Shown here: one piece after another, positions 1-8,016 of the stretch
How the letters are laid out: each line of letters opens with the position of its first letter
How positions within the stretch are numbered: the stretch's first letter is position 1
Origin: Oscillospiraceae bacterium
GTDB lineage: Bacteria; Bacillota; Clostridia; Oscillospirales; SIG519
Reading direction: 5' to 3'
Assembly: GCA_015067255.1 (NCBI GenBank)
Contig: SVMS01000004.1
Span: 1 to 64,000 of the forward strand
Length of the DNA: 64,000 nucleotides
The notes under the pieces: generated by a model
What the model saw: the letters and a program-made list of their open reading frames with translations, nothing else
Databases searched by the model: none
What the model was told of the DNA's origin: nothing
Made by a program: the position numbers and the translations under genes

Positions 1-2
1 AG

Positions 3-824
3 CCTATGTCCTGTATCGTTGGCGGTTTCCATGTAAACTACCACACCGAAGCAGGTAAATACGTTCACAACATGGGAATTGTTGAAGGCGGAAATATGGC
101 TATCCTTGCAGGTGTTGGTCCTATGGGCTTAGGTGCTATAGACTATGCTATCCACTGTGACAGAAAGCCTAAATTTATTGCAGTTACAGATATCGACAAT
201 GCTCGTATTGAGAGAGCAAAACAGCTTCTTCCCGAGTCCGAAGCTAAGAAAAACGGTGTTGAGCTTGTTTATGTAAATACAAACGAGGTTGAAAATCCCG
301 TTGAGTATCTTAAATCATTAGTTAACGGCGAAGGCTACAACGATGTTTATGTATACGCTCCCGTTGCTCCTGTTGTTGAGATGGGCGATGCTCTTTTAGC
401 TATGGACGGTTGTCTTAACTTCTTTGCAGGTCCTACAAACCCTGCTTTCTCAGCAAACTTCAATTTCTATAACGTTCACTACAGCTTCACACATATTGCC
501 GGCAACACAGGCGGTAACACCGATGATATGAGAGAATCTATCAGAATGATGGAGCAAGGCATTATCAATCCTGCTGCTATGATTACTCACATCGGCGGTC
601 TTGACTGTGCAAAGGAAGCTACTCTTAACCTTCCCAAAATTCCCGGCGGTAAGAAGCTTATCTACACTCAAATTTCTTTACCTTTAACTGCTATTGCAGA
701 TTTCGAAGAAAAAGGTAAAACAGATCCTATGTTTGCAGAGCTTGATAAAATTGTTAAGAAAGCAAACGGCTTATGGTGTGCAGAGGCTGAGAAATATCTT
801 CTTGCAAATGCAAAAGCACTTTAA
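3..824 (+). CDS. Zinc-type alcohol dehydrogenase family protein, SorE-like (C-terminal part)
   Basis: This is the C-terminal ~273 residues of a medium-chain dehydrogenase/reductase; the frame is open to the left edge, so the true start lies outside the window. The Rossmann-fold nucleotide site is visible early (ILAGVGPMGLGAIDYAI, followed by a TDID acidic strand end that would bind the ribose of NAD). The overall look recalls L-sorbose-1-phosphate reductase (SorE) and related sugar or sugar-phosphate dehydrogenases; the N-terminal zinc ligands are not in view. It sits 94 bases before a 2-oxoacid dehydrogenase operon on the same strand and shares its biased codon use, so it may feed that pathway, but this is inference. 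The exact substrate cannot be read from the sequence. Confidence 0.75.
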   Translation, partial: PMSCIVGGFHVNYHTEAGKYVHNMGIVEGGNMAILAGVGPMGLGAIDYAIHCDRKPKFIAVTDIDNARIERAKQLLPESEAKKNGVELVYVNTNEVENPVEYLKSLVNGEGYNDVYVYAPVAPVVEMGDALLAMDGCLNFFAGPTNPAFSANFNFYNVHYSFTHIAGNTGGNTDDMRESIRMMEQGIINPAAMITHIGGLDCAKEATLNLPKIPGGKKLIYTQISLPLTAIADFEEKGKTDPMFAELDKIVKKANGLWCAEAEKYLLANAKAL

Positions 825-837
825 TTTCGGTAATTAT

Positions 838-871
838 GTTTGTCAAAGCGCTGAAAAGCGTTTTGACAAAC
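838..871 (+). other. Intergenic RNA hairpin without U-tract
   Basis: A 15-bp stem (838-852 with 857-871, one G.U pair) closed by a GAAA tetraloop lies between the SorE-like gene and the E2 gene. It is followed by an A/T-rich run but no T-tract, so it is a poor intrinsic terminator. It may be an mRNA stability or processing element that sets the relative amounts of upstream and downstream message, or a weak attenuator. Confidence 0.6.
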
Positions 872-918
872 TAAAATAATTATAATTTTGATATCTTATT
901 TGAAAGGAATGTTAACAT

Positions 919-2283
919 ATGGCATCATTAGTTTTAATGCCTAAGGTTGGTATTACAGTTGAAAGCTGTATTATCACAAAGTGGCACAAGCAAAAAGGCG
1001 ATGAAGTCAAAGCCGGCGAAATCCTCTTCTCTTATGAGACAGACAAAGCTTCTGTTGATGAAGAAGCAGTTGAATCCGGTATCTTACTTGACATTTTCGC
1101 TGTTGAGGGCGACGATGTTCCCTGTCTTGAAGGAATTGCCGTTATAGGTAATGCAGGCGAGGATTATTCAGCTCTTGTTCCCAAGAAAGAAGGAGACGCT
1201 CCTGCTGAAGCTCCTGCAGCTCCCGCAGTTGAAGAGGCTCCCAAGGCAGCTCCCGCAGCTCCTGTTGCTCCTGCAGCTCCCGTTGCAGCAACAGTAGTAA
1301 ACGAAGGCTTTATTAAGATTTCTCCTCGTGCAAAAGCTTTAGCTGCTAAAAAAGGTGTTGATGTAAGAGTTGTTGCTCCTACAGGCCCCTACGGAAGAAT
1401 TATTGAAAGAGATATTCAGGCTGCTATTGACAACGGTCTTGTTATGACAGGCGCTGCTTTGGCTACAGGTCAGAGCGCTGCAGGTATTACAGGTACAGGC
1501 GTTGGCGGCAGAGTTACTATTGAAGACCTTACAACAAGAGAGGTTCCCGCAGCTGTTGCTCCTGCAGCTGTTGCAGCTGATGACAAGGGCGAGGTTGAGG
1601 TTGTTAAGTTTACCAATATCCGTAAGGTTATTGCTAAATCAATGCTTAACTCTCTTTCAAGTATGGCTCAGCTTACAAACAGCAGCTCTTTCGATGCTAC
1701 AAACATAATGAATTACAGAAAAATGCTTAAGGCTACTGACGAAGAGTTAGGTCTTCAGAAGATTACCCTTAATGACATTATGCTTTATGCTGTTTCAAGA
1801 ACAATCAAAAACCATAAAGATTTAAATGCTTTACTCATCAATGATGAAATGCATTACTACAAGAGTGTTCACTTAGGTATCGCTGTTGATACTCCCAGAG
1901 GACTTCTTGTTCCCACACTTTTCAACGCTGATAAGATGTCCCTTGCTGAAATTTCAGTAAAGGCAAAAGCTCTTATCAAAGAAGCTCAGTCCGGAAGCAT
2001 TTCTCCTGACCTTCTTACAGGCGCTACATTTACCATTACAAATCTCGGCTCTCTCGGCGTAGAAAGCTTTACTCCTGTTATCAATCCTCCTCAAACAGGT
2101 ATTCTCGGCGTTTGCTCAATAGTTGAGAAACCCAAGATGGTTGACGGACAGATTAAGCTTTATCCTTCAATGGGTCTTTCTCTTACCTACGACCACAGAG
2201 CTGTTGACGGTGCTCCTGCTGCTCGTTTCATTCAAGAGCTTAAGAAAAACCTTGAAAACTTTACAGCTCTTTTAGCTCTTTAA
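919..2283 (+). CDS. 2-oxoacid dehydrogenase complex E2, dihydrolipoamide acyltransferase
   Basis: E2 core of a pyruvate/acetoin/branched-chain-type dehydrogenase complex; it carries the acyl group on lipoate and passes it to CoA. An N-terminal lipoyl domain (residues ~1-80) has the lipoylation site ETDKAS with Lys43. An Ala/Pro-rich swinging linker follows (~93-125), then the peripheral-subunit-binding domain (~131-170) and the catalytic domain (~225-454) ending with the active-site YDHRAVDG (His ~426, Asp ~430). A second PSBD-like half (GTGVGGRVTIEDL, ~192-204) follows the first. The length of 454 residues is normal. The start is ATG 919 with SD gaaagga just upstream. It is first of E2-E3-E1 in a close operon. 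Which 2-oxoacid is used cannot be fixed from the sequence. Confidence 0.92.
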   Translation: MASLVLMPKVGITVESCIITKWHKQKGDEVKAGEILFSYETDKASVDEEAVESGILLDIFAVEGDDVPCLEGIAVIGNAGEDYSALVPKKEGDAPAEAPAAPAVEEAPKAAPAAPVAPAAPVAATVVNEGFIKISPRAKALAAKKGVDVRVVAPTGPYGRIIERDIQAAIDNGLVMTGAALATGQSAAGITGTGVGGRVTIEDLTTREVPAAVAPAAVAADDKGEVEVVKFTNIRKVIAKSMLNSLSSMAQLTNSSSFDATNIMNYRKMLKATDEELGLQKITLNDIMLYAVSRTIKNHKDLNALLINDEMHYYKSVHLGIAVDTPRGLLVPTLFNADKMSLAEISVKAKALIKEAQSGSISPDLLTGATFTITNLGSLGVESFTPVINPPQTGILGVCSIVEKPKMVDGQIKLYPSMGLSLTYDHRAVDGAPAARFIQELKKNLENFTALLAL

Positions 2284-2301
2284 TTGAAAGGAGAGTATAT
2301 A

Positions 2302-3672
2302 ATGGAAACTTTTGATTTAATCGTTCTCGGTGGCGGTCCTGCAGGCTATCTTGCAGGTGAGCGCGCAGGTCACGCAGGACTTAAAACTCTTGTAATTGAA
2401 AAACGTGCTTTGGGCGGTGTATGTCTTAACGAAGGTTGCGTTCCTTCAAAATCACTGCTTTACAGCGCAAAGATTTTTGACTATTGCAACGGTCACGGTG
2501 AAAAATACGGTGTTACCGCTGAAAATGCAAAAATCGACCAAAAGAAAGTAATTGCAAGAAAGAATAAAGTTGTTGCAACACTCGTTGGCGGTGTTGGAAT
2601 GCAGCTTAAGAAAAACCACGTTACAGTTGAAATGGGAGAGGGTCAAATCCTCGGCAAAACAGCTGAAGGCTTTAAGCTTAAGGTAAACGATAAAGAGTTT
2701 ATCGGTAAAAAGCTTATCATAGCTACAGGCTCTGAGCCTGTTCTTCCCCCTATTCCCGGTCTTATGGAAGCATACAAATCCGGCTTCGGACTTACAAACA
2801 GAGAAGTTCTCGACCTTGAAGTTATCCCCGAAAACTTTGTTGTTATCGGCGGCGGTGTTATAGGTCTTGAAATGGCTTCTTACTTTAATTCCGTAGGAAG
2901 CAAAGTAACTGTTATCGAAATGCTTGACCATATTGCAGGTAATACCGACAGAGAAATTTCCTCTATCCTTCAAAAGAACTATGAGAAAAAAGGAATTACC
3001 TTTAAGCTTTCCTGTAAGGTTACTTCAATCGGTACAGACAGCGTTGAGTACGAAGAAAACGGCGAGAAGAAAACAGTTAAAGCTGATAAGGTTCTTCTTT
3101 CCATCGGCAGACGTCCTGTTACAAAGGGCTTCGGTCTTGAAACTCTTAACGTTGAAATGGACAGAGCTGCTATCAAGACAGACGACCAGGGCAGAACAAA
3201 CATTTCCGGTCTTTATGCTACAGGTGACGTAAACGGTGTTCTTATGCTTGCTCATACAGCTTACCGTGAAAGTGAAGTTGCTATAAACAACATAACAGGC
3301 AAGAAGGATATTATGCGTTACAACGCTATCCCCTCTGTTATCTACACAAACCCTGAGGTTGCTTCTGTAGGTATGACTGAAGAAGCTGCAAAAGCTAAAG
3401 GCTACGAAGTTAAAACAGTTACTACAAGTATGATGTTCTCAGGCAGATATGTTGCTGAAAATGAGGGCGGAGACGGCATCTGCAAGCTTGTTGTTGATAC
3501 AAAGAACAACAGACTTTTAGGTGTTCATATGATAGGTAACTATTCCTCTGAAATTATTTACGGCGCTGCTATGATGATTGAAACCGAAATGAAGATTGAT
3601 GATATCAAAGAGCTTGTGTTCCCTCATCCTACAGTTTGTGAAATTATCAGAGAAGCTTTGTTTATGATATAA
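2302..3672 (+). CDS. lpdA: Dihydrolipoyl dehydrogenase (E3)
   Basis: FAD-dependent E3 that reoxidises dihydrolipoamide on E2 with NAD+. The N-terminal FAD fingerprint GGGPAGYLAG (~10-19) is followed by the redox-active disulfide CLNEGC (Cys41, Cys46). A second Rossmann motif for NAD (VIGGGVIGLEMA) lies mid-protein, then the FAD-closing ATGDV motif, and the C-terminal dimer domain has the FPHPTVCE active-site His-Glu pair. There are 456 residues, as usual. I start at ATG 2302, which has SD aaaggaga at the right distance; a TTG in frame at 2284 lies before that SD and is unlikely. It begins 18 bases after E2 and is co-transcribed with it. Confidence 0.95.
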   Translation: METFDLIVLGGGPAGYLAGERAGHAGLKTLVIEKRALGGVCLNEGCVPSKSLLYSAKIFDYCNGHGEKYGVTAENAKIDQKKVIARKNKVVATLVGGVGMQLKKNHVTVEMGEGQILGKTAEGFKLKVNDKEFIGKKLIIATGSEPVLPPIPGLMEAYKSGFGLTNREVLDLEVIPENFVVIGGGVIGLEMASYFNSVGSKVTVIEMLDHIAGNTDREISSILQKNYEKKGITFKLSCKVTSIGTDSVEYEENGEKKTVKADKVLLSIGRRPVTKGFGLETLNVEMDRAAIKTDDQGRTNISGLYATGDVNGVLMLAHTAYRESEVAINNITGKKDIMRYNAIPSVIYTNPEVASVGMTEEAAKAKGYEVKTVTTSMMFSGRYVAENEGGDGICKLVVDTKNNRLLGVHMIGNYSSEIIYGAAMMIETEMKIDDIKELVFPHPTVCEIIREALFMI

Positions 3673-3719
3673 CGATTAAAATTTTATTTTAAAATAAAAA
3701 AATTAAAGGAGAAATTAAA

Positions 3720-6197
3720 ATGCCAAAGAGTCAACACGTGTCTTATGACAAAATGTTTGAATCAAGAAAAATTACTTTTGCTGAAATTCCTGTTTGTCAG
3801 TACAAAAAGACAATTAAGGAAGAGATGAAAGAAGGCAACTACACAAAAGAGGACCTTCTTGGAATTTATGCTGATATGCTTGCTATCCGTGAGTTTGAAG
3901 AAATGCTTCAGACAATCAAGAAGGAAGCTAACTACAACGGCAAAAACTTCACATATCCCGGTCCTTCTCACCTTGCTATCGGCGAAGAAGCTACTGCTGT
4001 AGGTCAGGCTTACTGCCTCGACGAAAACGACTTTATTTTCGGTACTCACAGAAGCCATCACGAAGTTATCGCAAAAGGTCTTTCTGCTATTAAGAAGCTT
4101 TCTGATAAGAAGCTTACCGAAATTATGAAGGGCGTTCAGGGCGGCAGAATTTATGATTTAATCAAATCAAAATCAACTGCTAAAACAACAAAAGCTCTTG
4201 CAAAGGATTTCTTCCTTTATGGCCTTATGGCTGAGCTTTTTGCTAAGGATAACGGCTTCTCAAGAGGTTTGGGCGGATCAATGCACGCATTCTTCCTTCC
4301 CTTCGGTATTTTCCCCAACAACGCTATCGTTGGTGGCTCTGCTCCTGTAGGTACAGGTGTTGCTTTGTTTAAGAAAGTTAACAAGAAGAAGGGTATCGTT
4401 GTTGCTAACGCAGGTGACGGTGCTGCTGCAAGAGGTCCTGTTTACGAGTCAATGAACTTTGCTAATATGGACCAGTTAAGACAGCTTTGGGATAAAGACC
4501 ACAACGGAGGACTTCCCATTATCTTCAACTTCAACAATAACAGCTACGGTATGGGTGGTCAGACCAGAGGCGAAACAATGGCTTACGGCGACCTTGCTCG
4601 TCTTGGCGCTATGGCTGAGAACGGCATGAACGCTGAAAGAGTAGACGGTTGGAATCCTCTTGCTCTTATTGATTGCTACAAGAGAAAGAAGGCTCTTCTT
4701 GCTAAGGGTAAGGGTCCTGTTCTTCTTGACGTTGTTACCTATCGTCTTTCCGGTCACTCCACTTCTGACGTTATGACTTACAGAACCAAGGAAGAGCTTG
4801 AAGAGTGGAAAGAGTACGATCCTATCGTTAAGTTCCCTGAGTCTCTTCTTAAAGCTAAGGTTGCTACAGAAGCTGAGCTTCAGGCAGTAAGAGATGAAGT
4901 TGCTGCTCGTAACAGAGCTATGTTTGAGCTTGCTTCTGACCTTGAAATTTCACCTTATACAGATTACGAAGCTAACCCCAACTTCCTTGAAGACCTTATG
5001 TTCTCCAACGAGAAAGTTGAAAAGATGGAAGACAGAGCTTGCGACGTTCTTATTCCTAACAAGGCTGACAATCCCCAGCTTCAGAAAATTGCTCTTAAGG
5101 CTCGTTTTGGTCTTGACGCTAACGGCAAGCCTTATTCCAAAGCAAAAGCTTACAACATTCGTGACGGTATCTTCGAGGCTATTCTTGACAAATACTATGT
5201 TGATCCTACCCTTATTGCATACGGTGAGGACGTAAGAGACTGGAACGGTGCTTTCTCCGTTTACAGAGGACTTACAGAAGCTATCCCCTATCACAGACTA
5301 TTCAACTCTCCTATCGCTGAGTCCGCTATCGTTGGTACAGCTGTTGGCTACGGTATGGCAGGCGGTCGTGCTATCGTTGAGCTTATGTATGCTGACTTTA
5401 TCGGCTGCGCAGGCGACGAAATCTTCAATCAGTTAGCTAAATGGCAGGCTATGAGTGCTGACGGTCTTAAGATGCCCGTTGTTCTTCGTGTTTCCGTTGG
5501 TTCTAAATACGGTGCACAGCACTCTCAGGACTGGACTGCTCTTTGCGCACATATCCCCGGACTTAAGGTTGTATTCCCTGTTACTCCTTACGATGCTAAG
5601 GGTCTTATGACCTCCGCTCTTAACGGAACTGACCCCGTTGTATTCTTCGAGAGCCAGAGAATTTACGATATGGGCGAGCTCTTCCACAAGGAAGGCGTTC
5701 CCGAGGGCAACTATGAAATCGAAATCGGCGAGCCCGACATCAAGAAAGAGGGTAAAGATATCACTATCCTTACAATCGGTGCTACTCTTTACCGTGCTAT
5801 TGATGCAGCTAAGGAATTAGAAGAGAAATACGGTATTTCCGCTGAAATCATTGACGCTCGCAGCGTTGTTCCTTTCAACTATGAAAAGGTTATCGAGTCT
5901 GTTAAGAAGACAGGTAAGATTCTTCTTACTTCCGACGCTGTTGGCCGTGGTTCTATCCTTAACGATATGGCTCGCAACATCACAGAGCTTGCATTTGATT
6001 ATCTTGATGCTCCTCCTGCAATCGTTGCTTCTGAAAACTGGATTACTCCTGCTTTCGAGTACGATGCTCAGTTCTTCCCGCAGCCTTCTTGGATTTTAGA
6101 TGCAATCAATGAAAAGCTTATTCCTCTTGCAGGACACGTAAGCACAAAGAACTATACTCCTAATGAGCAGCTCAGAAAGGCTAAGAAGGGCGTTTAA
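3720..6197 (+). CDS. 2-oxoacid dehydrogenase E1, fused alpha and beta subunits
   Basis: Thiamine-diphosphate E1 that decarboxylates a 2-oxoacid and acylates E2. In most bacteria alpha and beta are separate; here one 825-residue chain holds alpha (~40-430) then beta (~475-810). The alpha part shows the ThDP motif GDG (242-244) running to NNN (282-284) and the GLGGSMH segment (183-189). The beta part shows YGEDV (501-505), a SPIAESAIVG helix, the AHIPGLKVVFP segment and the C-terminal transketolase domain. About 50 extra helical residues (~122-175) sit in the alpha part between HRSHHEVIAKG and GFSRGLGG. SD aaaggag precedes ATG 3720. It ends the E2-E3-E1 operon. The substrate (pyruvate, acetoin or another oxoacid) is open. 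Confidence 0.9.
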   Translation: MPKSQHVSYDKMFESRKITFAEIPVCQYKKTIKEEMKEGNYTKEDLLGIYADMLAIREFEEMLQTIKKEANYNGKNFTYPGPSHLAIGEEATAVGQAYCLDENDFIFGTHRSHHEVIAKGLSAIKKLSDKKLTEIMKGVQGGRIYDLIKSKSTAKTTKALAKDFFLYGLMAELFAKDNGFSRGLGGSMHAFFLPFGIFPNNAIVGGSAPVGTGVALFKKVNKKKGIVVANAGDGAAARGPVYESMNFANMDQLRQLWDKDHNGGLPIIFNFNNNSYGMGGQTRGETMAYGDLARLGAMAENGMNAERVDGWNPLALIDCYKRKKALLAKGKGPVLLDVVTYRLSGHSTSDVMTYRTKEELEEWKEYDPIVKFPESLLKAKVATEAELQAVRDEVAARNRAMFELASDLEISPYTDYEANPNFLEDLMFSNEKVEKMEDRACDVLIPNKADNPQLQKIALKARFGLDANGKPYSKAKAYNIRDGIFEAILDKYYVDPTLIAYGEDVRDWNGAFSVYRGLTEAIPYHRLFNSPIAESAIVGTAVGYGMAGGRAIVELMYADFIGCAGDEIFNQLAKWQAMSADGLKMPVVLRVSVGSKYGAQHSQDWTALCAHIPGLKVVFPVTPYDAKGLMTSALNGTDPVVFFESQRIYDMGELFHKEGVPEGNYEIEIGEPDIKKEGKDITILTIGATLYRAIDAAKELEEKYGISAEIIDARSVVPFNYEKVIESVKKTGKILLTSDAVGRGSILNDMARNITELAFDYLDAPPAIVASENWITPAFEYDAQFFPQPSWILDAINEKLIPLAGHVSTKNYTPNEQLRKAKKGV

Positions 6198-6234
6198 TCT
6201 TAAATTTCCTCTTTACGCTTAACATTTAATTTTG

Positions 6235-6275
6235 AGCAGAGCCCAATCCATTTTGTTGGGTTGGGCTCTGCTTTA
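6235..6275 (+). terminator. Intrinsic terminator after the E2-E3-E1 operon
   Basis: A 16-bp GC-rich stem with one wobble pair (6235-6250 with 6257-6272) and a 6-base loop is followed by TTT. It lies 37 bases after the E1 stop and before lplA, so lplA is probably expressed by read-through or from a weak promoter that I could not identify. Confidence 0.8.
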
Positions 6276-6321
6276 TAAGTATTTAATTGCTTTTGTTTTT
6301 AAAAGGAAAGGTTTTCTTGCT

Positions 6322-7302
6322 ATGCTTTTGATTAAAAACGACAATACAGATCCTGCATTTAATCTTGCCTGTGAAGAATATCTACTCTGCACTGTAAAGG
6401 AACCTACCTTTACTCTATGGCAAAACAAGCGCAGTATAATTGTCGGAAAAAATCAAAACACCTTGAATGAGATTGATTTACAGTATGTCAAAGAAAATGA
6501 CATTTCGGTAATACGCCGTTTAACAGGCGGCGGCGCAGTATTTCATGATTTAGGAAATATAAATTATACTTATATTGAGCCTTCTCAATCGGGTAATTTT
6601 AATAACTATTCTTATTTTACAAATGACCTTATTGATTATCTCAAAACCTTAAACGTTAATGCTGAGCTTTCCGGCAGAAACGACCTTCTCATTGACGGTA
6701 AGAAATTTTGCGGTAATGCCCAATGCATAAAAAACAACAATATTATGCACCACGGCTGTATTCTATACAGCGCTGACCTTTCTACACTTACCAATGCCCT
6801 CAAAGTAAATCCCGCTAAAATTCAGAGCAAGGGCATTAAATCTGTCAGTTCACGTGTTACAAATGTTATCGACCATATGAAAAACAAGCTTTCAGCATTT
6901 GATTTTCTTAACGGTTTCGAAAGCTTTGTAGCACAGAGACACGGATACACACCTATTTATCTTTCTGAAGCTGAAAAAGCAGAGATTCAAGCTTTAGCTG
7001 ATTCAAAATACAGCTCTTGGGACTGGAATTTCGGTAATTCTCCCGATTATAATTTTAAAGCTTGTAAAAAATTCGATTTCGGACTTATAGAAATTTATCT
7101 TGAAATTGAAAACGGTATCATAACAAAAGCTAAAATCGGAGGAGATTTTTTCGGTAAAAAAGATATTTTTATTATCGAAAATGAAATTATAGGTAAAAAA
7201 CACGCTATAAATGAATTGACAAAAGCATTAGAAAAGTATAAAATAGACGAGTATATAAGCGGTTGTTCAAACGCAACGCTTTTAACACTACTAATAAATT
7301 AA
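6322..7302 (+). CDS. lplA: Lipoate-protein ligase A
   Basis: Salvage ligase that activates free lipoate with ATP and attaches it to the lipoyl lysine of E2 (Lys43 of the neighbouring E2 is the obvious target). Seen are the family motifs RRLTGGGAVFHDLGN, GRNDLLIDGKKFCGNAQ with the catalytic Lys region, and a C-terminal accessory domain (~245-326) starting near FDFGLIEIYLEIENG. The length of 326 residues is typical of two-domain LplA. I choose ATG 6322, preceded by aaaggaaagg; an in-frame non-ATG start at 6232 would run through the terminator hairpin and is rejected. No LipA or LipB is in the window, so scavenging may be the main lipoate route. Confidence 0.93.
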   Translation: MLLIKNDNTDPAFNLACEEYLLCTVKEPTFTLWQNKRSIIVGKNQNTLNEIDLQYVKENDISVIRRLTGGGAVFHDLGNINYTYIEPSQSGNFNNYSYFTNDLIDYLKTLNVNAELSGRNDLLIDGKKFCGNAQCIKNNNIMHHGCILYSADLSTLTNALKVNPAKIQSKGIKSVSSRVTNVIDHMKNKLSAFDFLNGFESFVAQRHGYTPIYLSEAEKAEIQALADSKYSSWDWNFGNSPDYNFKACKKFDFGLIEIYLEIENGIITKAKIGGDFFGKKDIFIIENEIIGKKHAINELTKALEKYKIDEYISGCSNATLLTLLIN

Positions 7303-7321
7303 AAACAAGGAGATTTTTAAA

Positions 7322-7972
7322 ATGAGATTATTTATCGACACAGCTAACATTGAAGAAATCAAAACAGCTAACGCTTTAGGAGTTATTTCCGGCGTAACAA
7401 CTAACCCCTCCATCATCGCAAGAGAAGGCAAAAAATATGAGTCTGCTATCGACGATATAACAGAAATAATGACAGACGGTTATATCTTTGCTGAGGTTAC
7501 TGCTCTTGATGCTCCTACAATGGTTGAAGAAGGCAAGAAGCTTGCTTCTCTTAACGACAGAATGATTATCAAAATCCCTATGTGTGAAGAAGGTCTTAAG
7601 GCTTGTAAGGCTCTTTCTAAGGAAGGCATCAGAGTATGTATTACTCTTATGTTCTCTGAATCTCAGGCTATTCTTGCTGCTAACGCAGGTGCTTCCTTCG
7701 TTGCTCCTTTCGTAGGCAGAGTTGACGATATCGGTTGGGACGGACTTTCTTTAGTTTCCGGCATCCGTGAAATCTTTGATGCTCAGGGTATTGATGTTCA
7801 AATCGTTGCTGCTTCAACACGTCATCCCGTACACATCAACGAGCTTGCTAAATGCGGCTGTGATATCGCAACAGTTCCCTTCAAGATCATTATGCAGATG
7901 ATCAATCATCCTCTTTCCAAGTCTGGTCTTGAAAAGTTTATGCAGGACCTTGCAACTCTTCCCAAGGCATAA
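7322..7972 (+). CDS. Small transaldolase / fructose-6-phosphate aldolase family protein
   Basis: Class I aldolase of the short TalC/FSA/MipB type (216 residues), moving a dihydroxyacetone unit between sugar phosphates in the non-oxidative pentose phosphate route. The N-terminus MRLFIDTANIEEI, the GVTTNPSI strand, the Schiff-base lysine in MIIKIPM (Lys84) and the IVAASTRHP segment are all family features. Transaldolase and FSA activities cannot be separated by eye. SD caaggag precedes ATG 7322; it follows lplA by 19 bases. Codon use (many aag, ctt, gct) suggests high expression, like the E1/E2 genes. Confidence 0.9.
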   Translation: MRLFIDTANIEEIKTANALGVISGVTTNPSIIAREGKKYESAIDDITEIMTDGYIFAEVTALDAPTMVEEGKKLASLNDRMIIKIPMCEEGLKACKALSKEGIRVCITLMFSESQAILAANAGASFVAPFVGRVDDIGWDGLSLVSGIREIFDAQGIDVQIVAASTRHPVHINELAKCGCDIATVPFKIIMQMINHPLSKSGLEKFMQDLATLPKA

Positions 7973-7989
7973 TTAAATATCAAATTAAA

Positions 7990-8016
7990 AGAAGTAGGGC
8001 TTATAGCTCTACTTCT
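7990..8016. terminator. Bidirectional terminator between the transaldolase gene and addA
   Basis: An 11-bp stem with one wobble (7990-8000 with 8006-8016) and loop ttata. The addA stop codon lies in the loop, so the right arm is also coding for AddA. T-rich sequence flanks both sides, fitting use by both converging genes. Confidence 0.7.

Noticed and set aside
450-671. Open frame on the minus strand inside the SorE-like gene, and many similar antisense or out-of-frame ORFs throughout
   Set aside because: They lie wholly within well-supported genes, lack ribosome sites and show no recognisable domains.
2284-2301. TTG start for lpdA adding six residues
   Set aside because: The SD aaaggag lies inside this stretch and points to ATG 2302.
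6232-6321. 30-residue N-terminal extension of LplA
   Set aside because: It would be translated from the terminator hairpin; ATG 6322 has a clear SD and matches the family start.
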